From: JAKPUX01 sp035353815
GTDB taxonomy: Bacteria; Zhuqueibacterota; Zhuqueibacteria; Residuimicrobiales; Residuimicrobiaceae
Direction: 5' to 3'
DNA: 64,000 bases
Assembly: GCA_035353815.1 (NCBI GenBank)
Contig: DAOQAG010000024.1
Span: forward strand, 1 to 64,000
Shown here: one piece after another, positions 16,899 through 26,293 of the stretch
Layout of the letters: every line of letters begins with the position of its first letter
How positions within the stretch are numbered: position 1 is the stretch's first letter
Notes under the pieces: model-generated
What the model was told of the DNA's origin: nothing
Databases searched by the model: none
The model's input: the letters and a program-made list of their open reading frames with translations, nothing else
Translations under genes and position numbers: made by a program

Positions 16899-18056
16899 TC
16901 AGGCGGCACAGGCCTTGAGAATGGCGGTGATCTCCTGAGCGCCCAGAGTGCGGTGCTCCCCGATCTTGCCATCGCGTGCTTCGATCCGCTGGCCGATGGC
17001 CTCCAGGCCGGCCGCGGCGATGCCATACTCCGCCAGGCGGGTTTTGACTCCGAGGGAGCGAAAGTACGACTCGGTGGCGGCAATGGCGGCTTCGGTCCGT
17101 TCCACCTCGCTGCCCCCGGTGATCCCCCAGATACGTTCGCCATACTGTAGCAGCTTGGCCCGCTTGTGCGGCTCCTGATGGCGCAGCAGCGCCGGAAGGA
17201 CGACCGCGAGGGTCTGGGCGTGATCGAGGCCCCAGGCGGCGGTAATTTCATGGCCGATGGTATGCGTGGCCCAATCCTGGGGCACACCGCAGCCGATCAA
17301 GCCGTTGAGGGCCTGGGTGGCCGCCCACATCAGGGTGGCGCGGCTGTCGTACTCCTGCGGCTGGCTGAGCAGCTGCGGCCCCACCTCGATGAGCGTTTGC
17401 AGGATCGCTTCGGCCTGACGGTCCTGCAGCGGCGCTGCGGCGGGCCAGGTCATATACTGTTCGCAGACATGCACGAAGGCATCGACGACACCGTTGGCCG
17501 TCTGTCGCGGCGGCAGGCTCATAGTGGTCTCGGGATCAAGGATCGAGAAGAGGGGATAGAGCAGCGGCGAGCTGAAGGCGCGCTTTTCGCGGGTGGCCTC
17601 GCGCGAAACCACCGCATTACTGTTCATCTCCGAGCCCGTGGCGGGGAGGGTGAGGACGCAGCCCAGGGGGAGCGCAGCAGCCACGGGCGCACGGCGGCTC
17701 AGGATCTCCCAGGGATCTGCGCCGGCGAAGGGGACGGCCGCGGCAATAAACTTGGTGCCGTCCAGGACCGAGCCGCCGCCAGTGGAGAGAAGGAAATCAA
17801 TCTTTTCGCGGCGGGCGATCTCGACCGCCTGCATCAGGGTCTCATAGCGCGGATTGGCCTCAATCCCCCCGAATTCGCTGACGGTATGCTCCTCCAATCC
17901 CTGCATGACCTGCTCGTAAACGCCATTGCGTTTGATGGAACCGCTGCCGTAGGTCAGAAGCACCCTCGCGCCGGCGGGAACCTGCCGGCGCAATTGGGCG
18001 ATGCTGCCCTTGCCGAAGATGATGCGCACCGGATTGCAATAGGAAAAATTGTTCAT
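16899..18056 (-). CDS. yqhD: NADPH-dependent iron/zinc alcohol dehydrogenase YqhD-like
   Basis: This protein of 385 residues aligns along its whole length with E. coli YqhD: 'NPVRIIFGKGSIAQLRRQVP', 'EFGGIEANPRYETLMQAV', 'LSTGGGSVLDGTKFIAAA', 'GCVLTLPATGSEMNSNAV', 'LPPRQTANGVVDAFVHVCEQY' and 'HTIGHEITAAWGLDHAQTLA'. The metal ligands (Asp and His of DAFVH, and the two later His) are present. YqhD reduces short-chain and lipid-derived aldehydes with NADPH, a detoxification role. It is probably monocistronic: the gene upstream ends in a terminator at 18089-18123. Confidence 0.92.
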   Translation of the reverse strand: MNNFSYCNPVRIIFGKGSIAQLRRQVPAGARVLLTYGSGSIKRNGVYEQVMQGLEEHTVSEFGGIEANPRYETLMQAVEIARREKIDFLLSTGGGSVLDGTKFIAAAVPFAGADPWEILSRRAPVAAALPLGCVLTLPATGSEMNSNAVVSREATREKRAFSSPLLYPLFSILDPETTMSLPPRQTANGVVDAFVHVCEQYMTWPAAAPLQDRQAEAILQTLIEVGPQLLSQPQEYDSRATLMWAATQALNGLIGCGVPQDWATHTIGHEITAAWGLDHAQTLAVVLPALLRHQEPHKRAKLLQYGERIWGITGGSEVERTEAAIAATESYFRSLGVKTRLAEYGIAAAGLEAIGQRIEARDGKIGEHRTLGAQEITAILKACAA

Positions 18057-18088
18057 GAATCCTCCATCACGAGAGAAAGCATACCCAT

Positions 18089-18123
18089 AAAAAAGTGCGA
18101 CGCAAGGGTGTCATGCGTCGCAC
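18089..18123 (-). terminator. intrinsic terminator after the large sorting-domain gene
   Basis: A perfect 10-bp stem (GTGCGACGCA/TGCGTCGCAC, 18095-18123, loop of 9) is followed on the minus strand by six T. Confidence 0.9.
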
Positions 18124-18158
18124 CACAAAGCAGGAAAACGTTGGGGCACAGTACGATG

Positions 18159-20579
18159 TCACTGCAGCTTGATCATCTTCCGCACGATGCGCGTCCCGGG
18201 AGCACTCAGGATGTACATGTAGACTCCGGATCCGGCGGTTATGCCCTGATCATCGCGGCCATCCCATGCGATGTGGTAAAAGCCGGGCTGGGCTTCGGTC
18301 CGGACCAGCGTGCGGATCCTGCGTCCGAGCAAATCGTAGATGGTCATCTCGACCTCTCCCTTGCTGCCGGCGGGGATCTGGTAGGTGATCGTCGTCACCG
18401 GATTGAAGGGATTGGGGAAATTCTGCGCCAGCGCCCAGGAGGTCGGTGCGGCAAAAGTAACGGCGACCGGATCGGAATAGGTGAAGCGGCCGTCAAGATC
18501 GATCTGTTTGAGGCGATATTCGATGCGGCCGGGCCGGGCATCACCATCGCTGTAGCGGTAGTTCTGGGCGACATTGGTCGTGCCGTGGCCCTTGATGAAG
18601 GTGAGCTGCGCCCAATCGGTCTCTCTTTCGAGGCGGCGTTCCAGGGCAAAGCCGTAATTGCTGCTTTCGCTGGCGGTGCGCCAGCTCAGTTCAACTCGCC
18701 GTTCCTGCACCAGCGCGGTAAAGGCCGTGAGTTCGACCGGGGTGGTAACGCTGGTCACCATGGCGATGGAGGGCGAGGCATTGTCCGCTTCGTCAAGTGC
18801 ACGGATGCCAAAATAATACTGATTTTCAGGCGCCAGGCCGGAAACCAAAAAAGTCTCCTGCCCACCCGGCGCTGCGGGCACAGGCCCCGGGTAGATCTGG
18901 CTCGCATTGGCCCACCACTCCCAATCCCGGTTGCCGGAGGGCTTGGCCGTGCTGTAGCGGATCAAATAGGTGGTCACCGCGCGCACACGGGTGCAGTCGT
19001 CGCCGACGGCTGTCCAGGTCAGGGTGAGTGAGGAATCGGCCCGGCCGGCGATCTGCAGGTCGCGGATAGTGCCGGGCGGAATGATGTCGTACATCTGACG
19101 GGTCGATGTCACCGTCACCGGGGTCTTGTACTTTTCGTACAGGGCGTTGAGGCTGTTGTAATCGTAAACCCGCGGAAAGACATATTGGCGCAGCGTCAGA
19201 ATCAGCGGTATCGTGCCGGGCAGACCGCTGTCCTGCTCAAGCTGAACGCCGTTGAGGCCGTTGACTGCTGGCGAATCCTCGGCATCGCCATCATTATAGC
19301 GCAGAAAGCGCGCCTTCAGGGGCGGAGCGCCGCGCAGATCCGCGATCGTAAAAAGCGTGGCGTTCTTGACCGGGCTGTCGATCCCCACCGTATCGGCGAC
19401 CAAACCCCACCAGTGTTTTGCCGGCCATTCGCCGGCGACCAGATCCGAAACCGAGCCATAGGAGCCGGTATCGGATTTGCCGTCGATCTTGAGTCCTTTG
19501 GCGCGCGCATCCGGCGTGGTCAGGCGCGGTGTATAGTAGCGCATCCCCATGCCATTGCTGTTCAGCGTCGAACAGAGCAAAATTTTGGAGTTTTTCAGCG
19601 AAACGCCATATTTGTCCAGCCCGGTGATCGATTTGCTGAGATCGATGACGATGCTGTCGAAGGGCATCTCATAAAAATCGGGATAAAACTTGTAGCCGAC
19701 GGGCAGCATGATCGTCTGATCGAAGGAAAAGTCGGCAATGCCGGAAATCTTGCCATACCCGAAAAGATGAACGCTCAGGTAGTTGGTGCGGATGATCCGG
19801 ATGGGTCCGGTAGCGGCCTCGAAATGGCTGTGCCCCGCATCGACATTGATCTGGCCGATCTTGCCGCCCAGCGCGGTTTTCAGATCGTATTGCTTATTGC
19901 GCCACTGCTCGCGAATATAGAGCGTCACCTCCTGGGTGGCGCTGTGATCGGCGGTGGTCTGGATCCGCAGCCGCTGTTCGTCGAAAAGATCCAGCCCATC
20001 CCCGCCTGCGGCGGTCGGGATGGTCAGATCGGTGAGCAGCCCGCCGGCCTTGTTGGTGTCCTGACCCGCAACATACTTTGGGGCATAGACGGTCTCGTTG
20101 GTGTAATTCATGTACGAGACCCCGCTCTTGGGCAGACTGGCGGACCAGTAGAGATAGAGATAGCCGGTGGCGCCGGAGACGGGGTTGGTCACAGCGATTT
20201 CGTAGCGGGGATTCTGTACGGCTGTCGCCTCCTCATCCCAGATCCGTTCCCCCGCCCGATCTCCCAGATCCCTGGCCATGAAGACCAGTTCATCCTTGGG
20301 ATCGAGGATGGTGTTGGAGATGCCATAATAACTGCCGTTGACATCCTCATCGATCTGGAAGGGCACCGGATACCAGCTGAGTTCGTCGCCATTGAAGGCA
20401 TAGAGCCGGAAGCCGATAATATCCTTGCCCAACATCGCCGGCAGGTTCTGGCCTTTGAGGACAACGGGATCCAGACTGCGATCGATATCGGCCGCGAATA
20501 AAAGAGTGCCCCAGAGAGCAAACAGCAATCCTATCCAGGGCACTCGAGTCGAACACCATCTCTTAGCAAACGATGGCAT
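18159..20579 (-). CDS. large secreted protein with fibronectin-like and C-terminal sorting domains
   Basis: This 806-residue protein has a signal peptide ending 'TLLFAA', and the start is supported by AAAGGA 6 bp upstream of the ATG. Residues 25-510 are beta-rich and unrecognised ('ELSWYPVPFQIDEDVNGSYYG' is reminiscent of glycan-binding folds). A fibronectin III-like domain lies near 515-615 ('PPGTIRDLQIAGRADSSLTLTWTAVGDD', 'YYFGIRALDEADN'). An Ig/Fn-like module lies near 620-710 ('VELTAFTALVQERRVELSWRTASESSNYGFALER'). The sorting domain ends the protein at about 720-806 (NFPNPFNPVTTITYQIP, 'YDLLGRRIRTLV', 'GSGVYMYIL', 'RKMIKLQ'). Secretion through a type IX-like system is inferred; no por genes are in the window. 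Confidence 0.8.
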   Translation of the reverse strand: MPSFAKRWCSTRVPWIGLLFALWGTLLFAADIDRSLDPVVLKGQNLPAMLGKDIIGFRLYAFNGDELSWYPVPFQIDEDVNGSYYGISNTILDPKDELVFMARDLGDRAGERIWDEEATAVQNPRYEIAVTNPVSGATGYLYLYWSASLPKSGVSYMNYTNETVYAPKYVAGQDTNKAGGLLTDLTIPTAAGGDGLDLFDEQRLRIQTTADHSATQEVTLYIREQWRNKQYDLKTALGGKIGQINVDAGHSHFEAATGPIRIIRTNYLSVHLFGYGKISGIADFSFDQTIMLPVGYKFYPDFYEMPFDSIVIDLSKSITGLDKYGVSLKNSKILLCSTLNSNGMGMRYYTPRLTTPDARAKGLKIDGKSDTGSYGSVSDLVAGEWPAKHWWGLVADTVGIDSPVKNATLFTIADLRGAPPLKARFLRYNDGDAEDSPAVNGLNGVQLEQDSGLPGTIPLILTLRQYVFPRVYDYNSLNALYEKYKTPVTVTSTRQMYDIIPPGTIRDLQIAGRADSSLTLTWTAVGDDCTRVRAVTTYLIRYSTAKPSGNRDWEWWANASQIYPGPVPAAPGGQETFLVSGLAPENQYYFGIRALDEADNASPSIAMVTSVTTPVELTAFTALVQERRVELSWRTASESSNYGFALERRLERETDWAQLTFIKGHGTTNVAQNYRYSDGDARPGRIEYRLKQIDLDGRFTYSDPVAVTFAAPTSWALAQNFPNPFNPVTTITYQIPAGSKGEVEMTIYDLLGRRIRTLVRTEAQPGFYHIAWDGRDDQGITAGSGVYMYILSAPGTRIVRKMIKLQ

Positions 20580-20613
20580 ACTTCATCCTTTCAAGCGGCT
20601 GCTCCCGCACCCC

Positions 20614-20952
20614 CTATTTGAAGGCGGTAACCGCTTCTTCGACAGAATCGAAGGTATCGAATATCGTGACCAGTTTGGTAATCACAAAGAGATTCTCGAC
20701 ATTCTCCGTGATGCGGGCCAGCTTCAGGTCGCCGCCGGAATTGCGGAGCGAACTCATCGCGCCGATCAGTGCGCCCAGGCCGGTGCTGTTCATCCAGGTC
20801 ACCTTGTTGACATCAGCGACGACCTTTTTGGCACCCTGGCCGATCAGTTGTTTGATCTTGTCGTGGATCTCCACGGTCTCGGGACCGCCCATCAGTTTGC
20901 CTTTGAGCTCGAGGACTGCCACATCGCCGTGCATAGTTTCATTCAATGCCAT
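20614..20952 (-). CDS. STAS-domain anti-sigma factor antagonist
   Basis: This 112-residue single STAS domain has the order of SpoIIAA/RsbV: 'DVAVLELKGKLMGGPET', 'KKVVADVNKVTWMNSTGLGALIGAMSS' with the phosphorylatable Ser of MNSTGLG, and 'LKLARITENVENLFVITKL'. Family members bind a serine kinase/anti-sigma factor when unphosphorylated. No partner kinase of the RsbW type is nearby, so its target may be elsewhere. Start supported by AGGAGGTTGTT before the ATG. Confidence 0.92.
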   Translation of the reverse strand: MALNETMHGDVAVLELKGKLMGGPETVEIHDKIKQLIGQGAKKVVADVNKVTWMNSTGLGALIGAMSSLRNSGGDLKLARITENVENLFVITKLVTIFDTFDSVEEAVTAFK

Positions 20953-21029
20953 AACAACCTCCTGTTGGGATCAATCAGTAGTGGGCATATTCTTTTTTAA
21001 AATAGGGCTTTTTCGACAAGAATGCAACG

Positions 21030-21737
21030 CTAATTTGTATTCAGCTGCAACATCTTTTGCGCCTCGCGGTTGCGGGGATTGAGGCGCAGCGCTTCCTGCA
21101 AACACCTTTTTCCTCCTTCCTCCCAGCCGCTGTTGAGGCAAAAGGTGGCCGCCAGGAGAAAGGCCCTGTCAATATGCTGGCCGTGCATCCGTTTGAGCAG
21201 GGTCTCGAGTTCTTCGCCGAAGACAAAACGGATGTAATGTTCATTGGTGATCATGTAGTAGAGCAGCACCTCGTTGTCACGGTAATGCTGCAGTAACGCG
21301 GTGATGATCGCCAGCCCCTGTTTGAAGAGCGTGCGCATTTTCTCAATATAGCTATTCAGACTAGCGCGGTTCGGTCCGTCATCGCTATAGTGTTCAATAA
21401 TGTAGGCCTGCTCGCGCGCAACCATGGCTTTGTGGAACAAAAGGCCGACATTATTGATCAGATCCACTTCAAGATCGGTCGGCCGGATCTTTTCATGCTC
21501 ATTGCCAGCGCCCCGCTTGCGCGGATTGCTGCGTTGAAAGAGCAGGTGCATATCCTCCTTGATGCCAAAGAGCACGTCGGAGAGCTTTAACATGCGCTCG
21601 AAATCGACATCACGGCCGGACTGAACCTCGCGATCGATATTGGCAAAGGTATTTTTCGCACGGAAATAGGTGACGAGGATCTTTTTGATCATCCACTGCT
21701 TGTTGATGGCCAGAAACGGCCGGATTTTTTCTGCCAT
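21030..21737 (-). CDS. conserved-looking hypothetical protein, helical
   Basis: This 235-residue protein is not recognised. It is largely alpha-helical and charged, with a C-terminal TPR-like pair of helices ('AFLLAATFCLNSGWEEGGKRCLQEALRLNPRNREAQKML'). There is no signal peptide or membrane helix. The start at 21737 is favoured because GGAGGGGAT lies just before it; 19 more in-frame codons upstream lack a ribosome site. It lies 77 bp upstream of the STAS gene in the same direction, so a link to that switch is possible. Confidence 0.65.
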   Translation of the reverse strand: MAEKIRPFLAINKQWMIKKILVTYFRAKNTFANIDREVQSGRDVDFERMLKLSDVLFGIKEDMHLLFQRSNPRKRGAGNEHEKIRPTDLEVDLINNVGLLFHKAMVAREQAYIIEHYSDDGPNRASLNSYIEKMRTLFKQGLAIITALLQHYRDNEVLLYYMITNEHYIRFVFGEELETLLKRMHGQHIDRAFLLAATFCLNSGWEEGGKRCLQEALRLNPRNREAQKMLQLNTN

Positions 21738-21809
21738 ATCCCCTCCGTGTTTGGCGAGATACCTATTAAGAACACCTGATGCCCGGTAAAACATTCCCGC
21801 GCATCGGCC

Positions 21810-24386
21810 TCAGGGACAAACCGCCTCGCTGGCGGCACTGAGCAGGAGCCCATTAAAAAGCACCTTGAAGGTGGCCCGCGTCTGGGCGCGGAATTGCGGA
21901 CGAAAACCGACCAGCTCCACATGTCCCTCCCCCCGGGGCACCCAGGCCAGGGCCGCCCTGCCGGTGAGCTGCCCTTCCCCCCGGGCATAGCCATCCTGCA
22001 GCAGCCGCTCGTTGGGATAGACCAGCACCGCTTCACCGCTCTCCACGACAAACGCCGGGCTGAAATGGAAGAAAATGTTGAGATCGGTCGGCATCCCGTA
22101 CCCGAGCGGATGCCCACCCTGGAAGGTCGCACGCAAAAAGGCCCCCGGCACGAACAGCTCGGCCTCGCCCGCCGCCGCCGTCACATCCCGAACCGGAAGC
22201 TCCCACTGCAGCGGCACGCCGCAGGCGCGGTTGAGGGCGATCAGCGTCCCACCGCTCTCGACGAAAAGCCGCAGCTCCTGATTCCCGGCGGCGCCGATGC
22301 CGCCATTGAACAACTCGGGCATCCGACCGGGCTGGGCCCCCTCGAGGATCACCTCGGCCGGCTGTGAGGGCAGGATGATGACATCATATTGCCGGCGCAG
22401 ATCGCCGCGTTGCACTGTGGGATTGATGATGCGGTCGTAGGGAAACTCGTTGCTCTCCAGCACAAAGCGGGTCCAGCCTTCATCGCTCTCCGCCAGATAG
22501 CTGGTATAGAGGCCGATGCGCGGCGCCCGCAAGCGCCAGGCCGGCTGCGGCGAACGCAGCTTGCCGGCCGAAAAGGTGACATGATAGATGCGCGCAAGAT
22601 CCTGCAGCAGCTTGAGCGAATCAGTGACGATCCAGCAGCTGCCCGCCGGCCAGACCTCGCGAGCGGTGCGCTGGGTCTCCTTGAGCCAATAGACCGGCAC
22701 CCCGGCAGCGAGGAGGCGGTTGACCACACGATTGGCGGCCTGGGTCCGATAATCGAGGAAAAAGCCGCTGCGCTCGGGCTGGTCGATCACTCCGGCAGCC
22801 GGCAAGGGCAGCTTGCCCACTTTCTCGATGTCGCCGAGAATCTCGCCCCGGCCCTCGAGCACCTTGACCCCGAAGGAATAGGCGAGATTGTAGCTGCTCA
22901 CATCATACGGCTTCTCCGCAGCGGCCCCGTCCGCGATATAAAGCCTCGTCTGCAGCAGGGTACGCGCCCAGCCGCCGTTCGGCTGGACGGTCGGGACGAG
23001 ATAGCTCTCTTCCGGGTAGAGCGTGCCGGAAACCACCACCTTGCTCTTCGCCTGGAACAGCTCCACCTGCCCCAGCTGCAGCAGCGAAAGCAGCTCATAC
23101 TGCGCATGGGGATCAAAAGGCCGCGGCGGCAGCACAAAGACCTCGCGCGCGTCGCCGGGCGCTACAGCATCGCTCTGCACTTGCCAACTTCGCTCCAGCC
23201 AGACCTCGCGGTCGCGGGCGGCGAGGTCGAGCAGAGCCATGCTGGCCTTCTCTGCATAGTCGACGATATGCCCGAGGCGCCAGATGCCCCCTTGCCACGG
23301 CAGCGGCTGCCTCCAGGAACGCTGCAGCGGGGCGATCTCCGCATCGCCCTTGAGATCCCCCGGGGTCAGGGTCAGCGGCGTGGCGAGCCGGGCCGCGGCG
23401 ATCTCGCCGAGCAAGCGGATGCCGCCATGATAATAGAGATAGGCCCGGCTGGAGGCAAAGGCATCAAAATAAAAGGCATGGGCGACACCCGCCATCCCGG
23501 CGGCGGTCATCTCCGCCGCGATTGCGGTGCCGAGGGCCGCTGTCTGCGCCTGGAGCAGCGGCGGGATGTTATCATCGTAGGGATCCTGATACGGCGGCAG
23601 AAACATGCGCGGACCGGTGTAGCCCATCTGATGCAGGTCGAAAACCACGTGAGGGTGCCAGAGATTATAGACCTTCTCGACCGTCAGGCGCGTCTCGCGC
23701 TGGCTGAGCAGCACCCAGTCGCGGTTGATGTCATGCCCCGCATAGGGATGATCGAGAAAGGGGACCGGTCCGCCCGCAAAGGGGGTATCCCGGTATTTTT
23801 TATACCATTCGACGACCGCATCCAGGCCGTCGGGATTGTGGGTGGGGATGAGCAAAAGAATGACCTGGTCGAGGATGGCGCGTGTCGCATCCGAATTGTC
23901 GGAGAGCAGATGGTACGCCAGGTTCATCGACATCTGGGAGGGGCCGATCTCGATGGGGTGGATCGAACAGGCGATGCAGACCACGGCGCGCGCATCGCGC
24001 ATCAGGCGGCGAGCTTGTGCCGGCACCAGCTCGCGCGGATCGGCGAGTTGCGCCTGCAGCTGGATCAGGGTCTCCTGATTGGCCAGATTCTCCGGGGAGG
24101 AGATCACCGCCATCCAGAAGCTCCGGCCCTGGGTGGATTGCCCGAGCCGCTGCACTTGCAGGCGGGGGCTCTGGCGGTCGAGCAGCCGGAAATAGGCGAG
24201 GATGGTCTCGGCGTCGGCCAGGCGGAAATCCTCGCCCGGCGTGAACCCCAGAAAAGCGGCGGGTGAAGTGATCGCCGCGGGCGTCTGCGCCGGCAGGGGC
24301 GCCACCAGCAGCAGCGCCGCCAGCACCAGCGCCGCGGCCAGGAGCCGGGCCTGCTGCACCGCAATATGTCCGTATCCCCGCTTCAT
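21810..24386 (-). CDS. secreted M14-family zinc carboxypeptidase
   Basis: This 858-residue protein has a signal peptide (to about 'PLPAQ'). The peptidase M14 domain spans about residues 50-390. It has the zinc motif H-x-x-E in 'CSIHPIEIGPSQM', the substrate-binding 'THNPDGLDAVVEWYKKY' and 'GHDINRDWVLLSQRET', and the third zinc ligand in 'VVFDLHQMGY'. The N-D-x-N-R-D-W region is typical of large bacterial M14 enzymes. The remaining 450 residues are mixed alpha/beta, with a glutamine amidotransferase-like part near 650-730 ('YDVIILPSQPAEVI', 'RLFVESGGTLIALNRAC'). It probably degrades peptides outside the cytoplasm. Confidence 0.85.
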   Translation of the reverse strand: MKRGYGHIAVQQARLLAAALVLAALLLVAPLPAQTPAAITSPAAFLGFTPGEDFRLADAETILAYFRLLDRQSPRLQVQRLGQSTQGRSFWMAVISSPENLANQETLIQLQAQLADPRELVPAQARRLMRDARAVVCIACSIHPIEIGPSQMSMNLAYHLLSDNSDATRAILDQVILLLIPTHNPDGLDAVVEWYKKYRDTPFAGGPVPFLDHPYAGHDINRDWVLLSQRETRLTVEKVYNLWHPHVVFDLHQMGYTGPRMFLPPYQDPYDDNIPPLLQAQTAALGTAIAAEMTAAGMAGVAHAFYFDAFASSRAYLYYHGGIRLLGEIAAARLATPLTLTPGDLKGDAEIAPLQRSWRQPLPWQGGIWRLGHIVDYAEKASMALLDLAARDREVWLERSWQVQSDAVAPGDAREVFVLPPRPFDPHAQYELLSLLQLGQVELFQAKSKVVVSGTLYPEESYLVPTVQPNGGWARTLLQTRLYIADGAAAEKPYDVSSYNLAYSFGVKVLEGRGEILGDIEKVGKLPLPAAGVIDQPERSGFFLDYRTQAANRVVNRLLAAGVPVYWLKETQRTAREVWPAGSCWIVTDSLKLLQDLARIYHVTFSAGKLRSPQPAWRLRAPRIGLYTSYLAESDEGWTRFVLESNEFPYDRIINPTVQRGDLRRQYDVIILPSQPAEVILEGAQPGRMPELFNGGIGAAGNQELRLFVESGGTLIALNRACGVPLQWELPVRDVTAAAGEAELFVPGAFLRATFQGGHPLGYGMPTDLNIFFHFSPAFVVESGEAVLVYPNERLLQDGYARGEGQLTGRAALAWVPRGEGHVELVGFRPQFRAQTRATFKVLFNGLLLSAASEAVCP

Positions 24387-24459
24387 AAACCGCTTTCTTC
24401 CCCGTATGAGGTTTCTCCGCTGCCGCGGAGAGCTTATGTACCGTATCCCGGCAGGCCGG

Positions 24460-25926
24460 TCAGGTGAAAATCACCCGGTCATCCCAGTCGGTCAAGCGCA
24501 AACGGTACTCTTCAAGGAGCCGCACAGCCTCGGCCGGCGCGGCGATACGGCGCAGGTCGATGCCGGGCACCGGCGCCGCCTGGCTGCCCAGCCAGGACCA
24601 GGCCAATTCCGCCGCGTCAGGATCGCCCGATCCTGAGCCCTCCCAGTAAAACCGGCGCACCGCAGCCATCAGTGCACGCTTGTTCCGCAGCAGATCCCCC
24701 TCGCCGCTTACGCCGGTGCTGTTACTCTCCTGCCAGGCGGCGCAGCACGGCGGCAGCACCCCCGGCTGCGCATAATCCCGCGCCAGCCAGAACGAGGCGA
24801 GCCCCCGCTCCGGATGGAGAAAAAAAAGCTGCAGCCACTCCGGCACAGCGGCGGGCAGAACCAGGATCCGCGGAAAGCGGGCGCGCTGCCGGTGCGGGCG
24901 CTCCTGCACCTGAATCTGACGGTTGATTGCGGGATCGAAGCGGCGGATGAAGCGCTGCTCGAGCAGCAGGGCGGCCAGTTCAGAACCGACCTCCCGGATC
25001 TCGAGGCGGAAGAGCCGGCGACGGATTTGCTCCAGCTTGGCATCCACTTCCGCGCCGGCAGCGAAATAACTCTTGACGCGCCGGGCGAGGTTTGCGGCCT
25101 TGCCGACATAGATCACCGTCTCCTCGCGATCCCGCATCAAATAGACTCCCGGGGTTTCCGGCAAGGAGGCGATAAAATCGGCGTCAAAATCGTAGGGACT
25201 CCAGTCCAGAGCCGCTTCCGCGCTCGCCATGAATTCGGCAAGCTGCCCCGGGGTCACGATCCCGCGCGCGGCGAGAAGCTCGACCAAGCCGGCCCAGATG
25301 GCGGCGAGCTGCTCCAGTGCCGGGGCGATCTCCGCCCCGCTCCAGGCGGGCAGGCCGAGCCGGGCGGCGAGCTCCTCCGGGCCCGTCAGGCGGGCCTCGG
25401 GCCAGAGCCGGACCGCAAGCGGACGCAGGGCCAGTAGCGGATTGCTCAGGGGATGCTCGAGGAGATCGGCGGCCGCGCGGCGCAGGAGGCTGGCCTGATT
25501 GCCGAAGCCGGAGAAAAGCAGGGCCTCATCGAGTGCCTCGGCCTGCAGGCGGCGCAAGAATCGGGCGATCCGCCCGGGCCAATCCGGCTCCTCGGCGGCG
25601 GTGATCGTGGCTATCGCTTCGACACGTCCTGCACACCACCGCACACACCCCAGTGCCTGCCACTCCTGCCAGCGGCTGGCGCGTTCCGGCAAGGCGCTGC
25701 AGAGGAGCCAGCCGCGCGCGACCAAAAGAGCCTCCGGCGCTCCCCGGTAGAGATAGGTATCCTCGGCGACGCGATCGACGCGCTCCTCGCCGGCGAGAAG
25801 AGAGTCGATGAGTCGGGCGGCGACACCGGCCGGCACGTTCTGCAGTTTGAGCGCCTCGGCGGCAAGCTCGGCAGCATGGACCGGTCCCTGGCGCTGCCGC
25901 AGATAGAGCAGCAATGGTTCACTCAT
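24460..25926 (-). CDS. GIY-YIG nuclease with degenerate DnaQ-like domain
   Basis: This is a 488-residue protein. Residues 1-62 look like a winged helix. Residues 68-240 follow the pattern of a DnaQ exonuclease ('EWQALGCVRWCAGRVEA', 'FLRRLQAEALDEALLFSGFGNQASLLRRA', 'LLALRPLAVRLWPEARLTGPEELAARLGL'), but the catalytic D-x-E motif and the later Asp are absent ('LVARGWLLCSAL' stands where 'VVVDLETTG' would be). Residues 255-340 are a UvrC/Cho-type GIY-YIG domain ('PGVYLMRDREETVIYVGKAANLARRVKSYF', then 'ALLLEQRFIRRFDPAIN' with the metal-binding Glu). This resembles DnaQ-UvrC-like fusions proposed to act in DNA repair, with the exonuclease probably dead. Confidence 0.75.
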   Translation of the reverse strand: MSEPLLLYLRQRQGPVHAAELAAEALKLQNVPAGVAARLIDSLLAGEERVDRVAEDTYLYRGAPEALLVARGWLLCSALPERASRWQEWQALGCVRWCAGRVEAIATITAAEEPDWPGRIARFLRRLQAEALDEALLFSGFGNQASLLRRAAADLLEHPLSNPLLALRPLAVRLWPEARLTGPEELAARLGLPAWSGAEIAPALEQLAAIWAGLVELLAARGIVTPGQLAEFMASAEAALDWSPYDFDADFIASLPETPGVYLMRDREETVIYVGKAANLARRVKSYFAAGAEVDAKLEQIRRRLFRLEIREVGSELAALLLEQRFIRRFDPAINRQIQVQERPHRQRARFPRILVLPAAVPEWLQLFFLHPERGLASFWLARDYAQPGVLPPCCAAWQESNSTGVSGEGDLLRNKRALMAAVRRFYWEGSGSGDPDAAELAWSWLGSQAAPVPGIDLRRIAAPAEAVRLLEEYRLRLTDWDDRVIFT

Positions 25927-26038
25927 GAAGATATCGCGGTGGTTTGATCGGATGCAAGTGTATTAAAGATACGACTATTTACGCTGGGAATGAAATGCTT
26001 TTTTTGTGTGCTGCGGGCGCAGCGGCGAGGAGCCGGCG

Positions 26039-26138
26039 NNNNNNNNNNNNNNNNNNNNNNNNNNNNNNNNNNNNNNNNNNNNNNNNNNNNNNNNNNNNNN
26101 NNNNNNNNNNNNNNNNNNNNNNNNNNNNNNNNNNNNNN
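26039..26138. other. scaffold gap (100 N)
   Basis: A run of exactly 100 N, a standard unknown-size spacer. The flanks are GC-rich; a 25-bp direct repeat lies shortly to the right. No gene can be supported across it. Confidence 0.98.
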
Positions 26139-26176
26139 GGGAGCAGCGGTATTAAGGGCCGGGAGGTCTCCGGCGC

Positions 26177-26275
26177 GGCCGGGCCCGCAGTATGCGCGGA
26201 CGCCGAAGCAGCACCCAGAGTTCTGTCTGACCAGGTGCCCCTCCGGGGCAGGCCGGGCCCGCAGTATGCGCGGAC
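26177..26275. repeat. 25-bp direct repeat, period 74
   Basis: A 25-bp element beginning GGCCGGGCCCGCAGTATG occurs at 26177-26201 and again, identical, at 26251-26275. It lies beside the scaffold gap and just past the trpB2 stop, so more copies may be hidden in the gap. Confidence 0.85.
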
Positions 26276-26293
26276 CCGGCCCCGGAAGATGGC

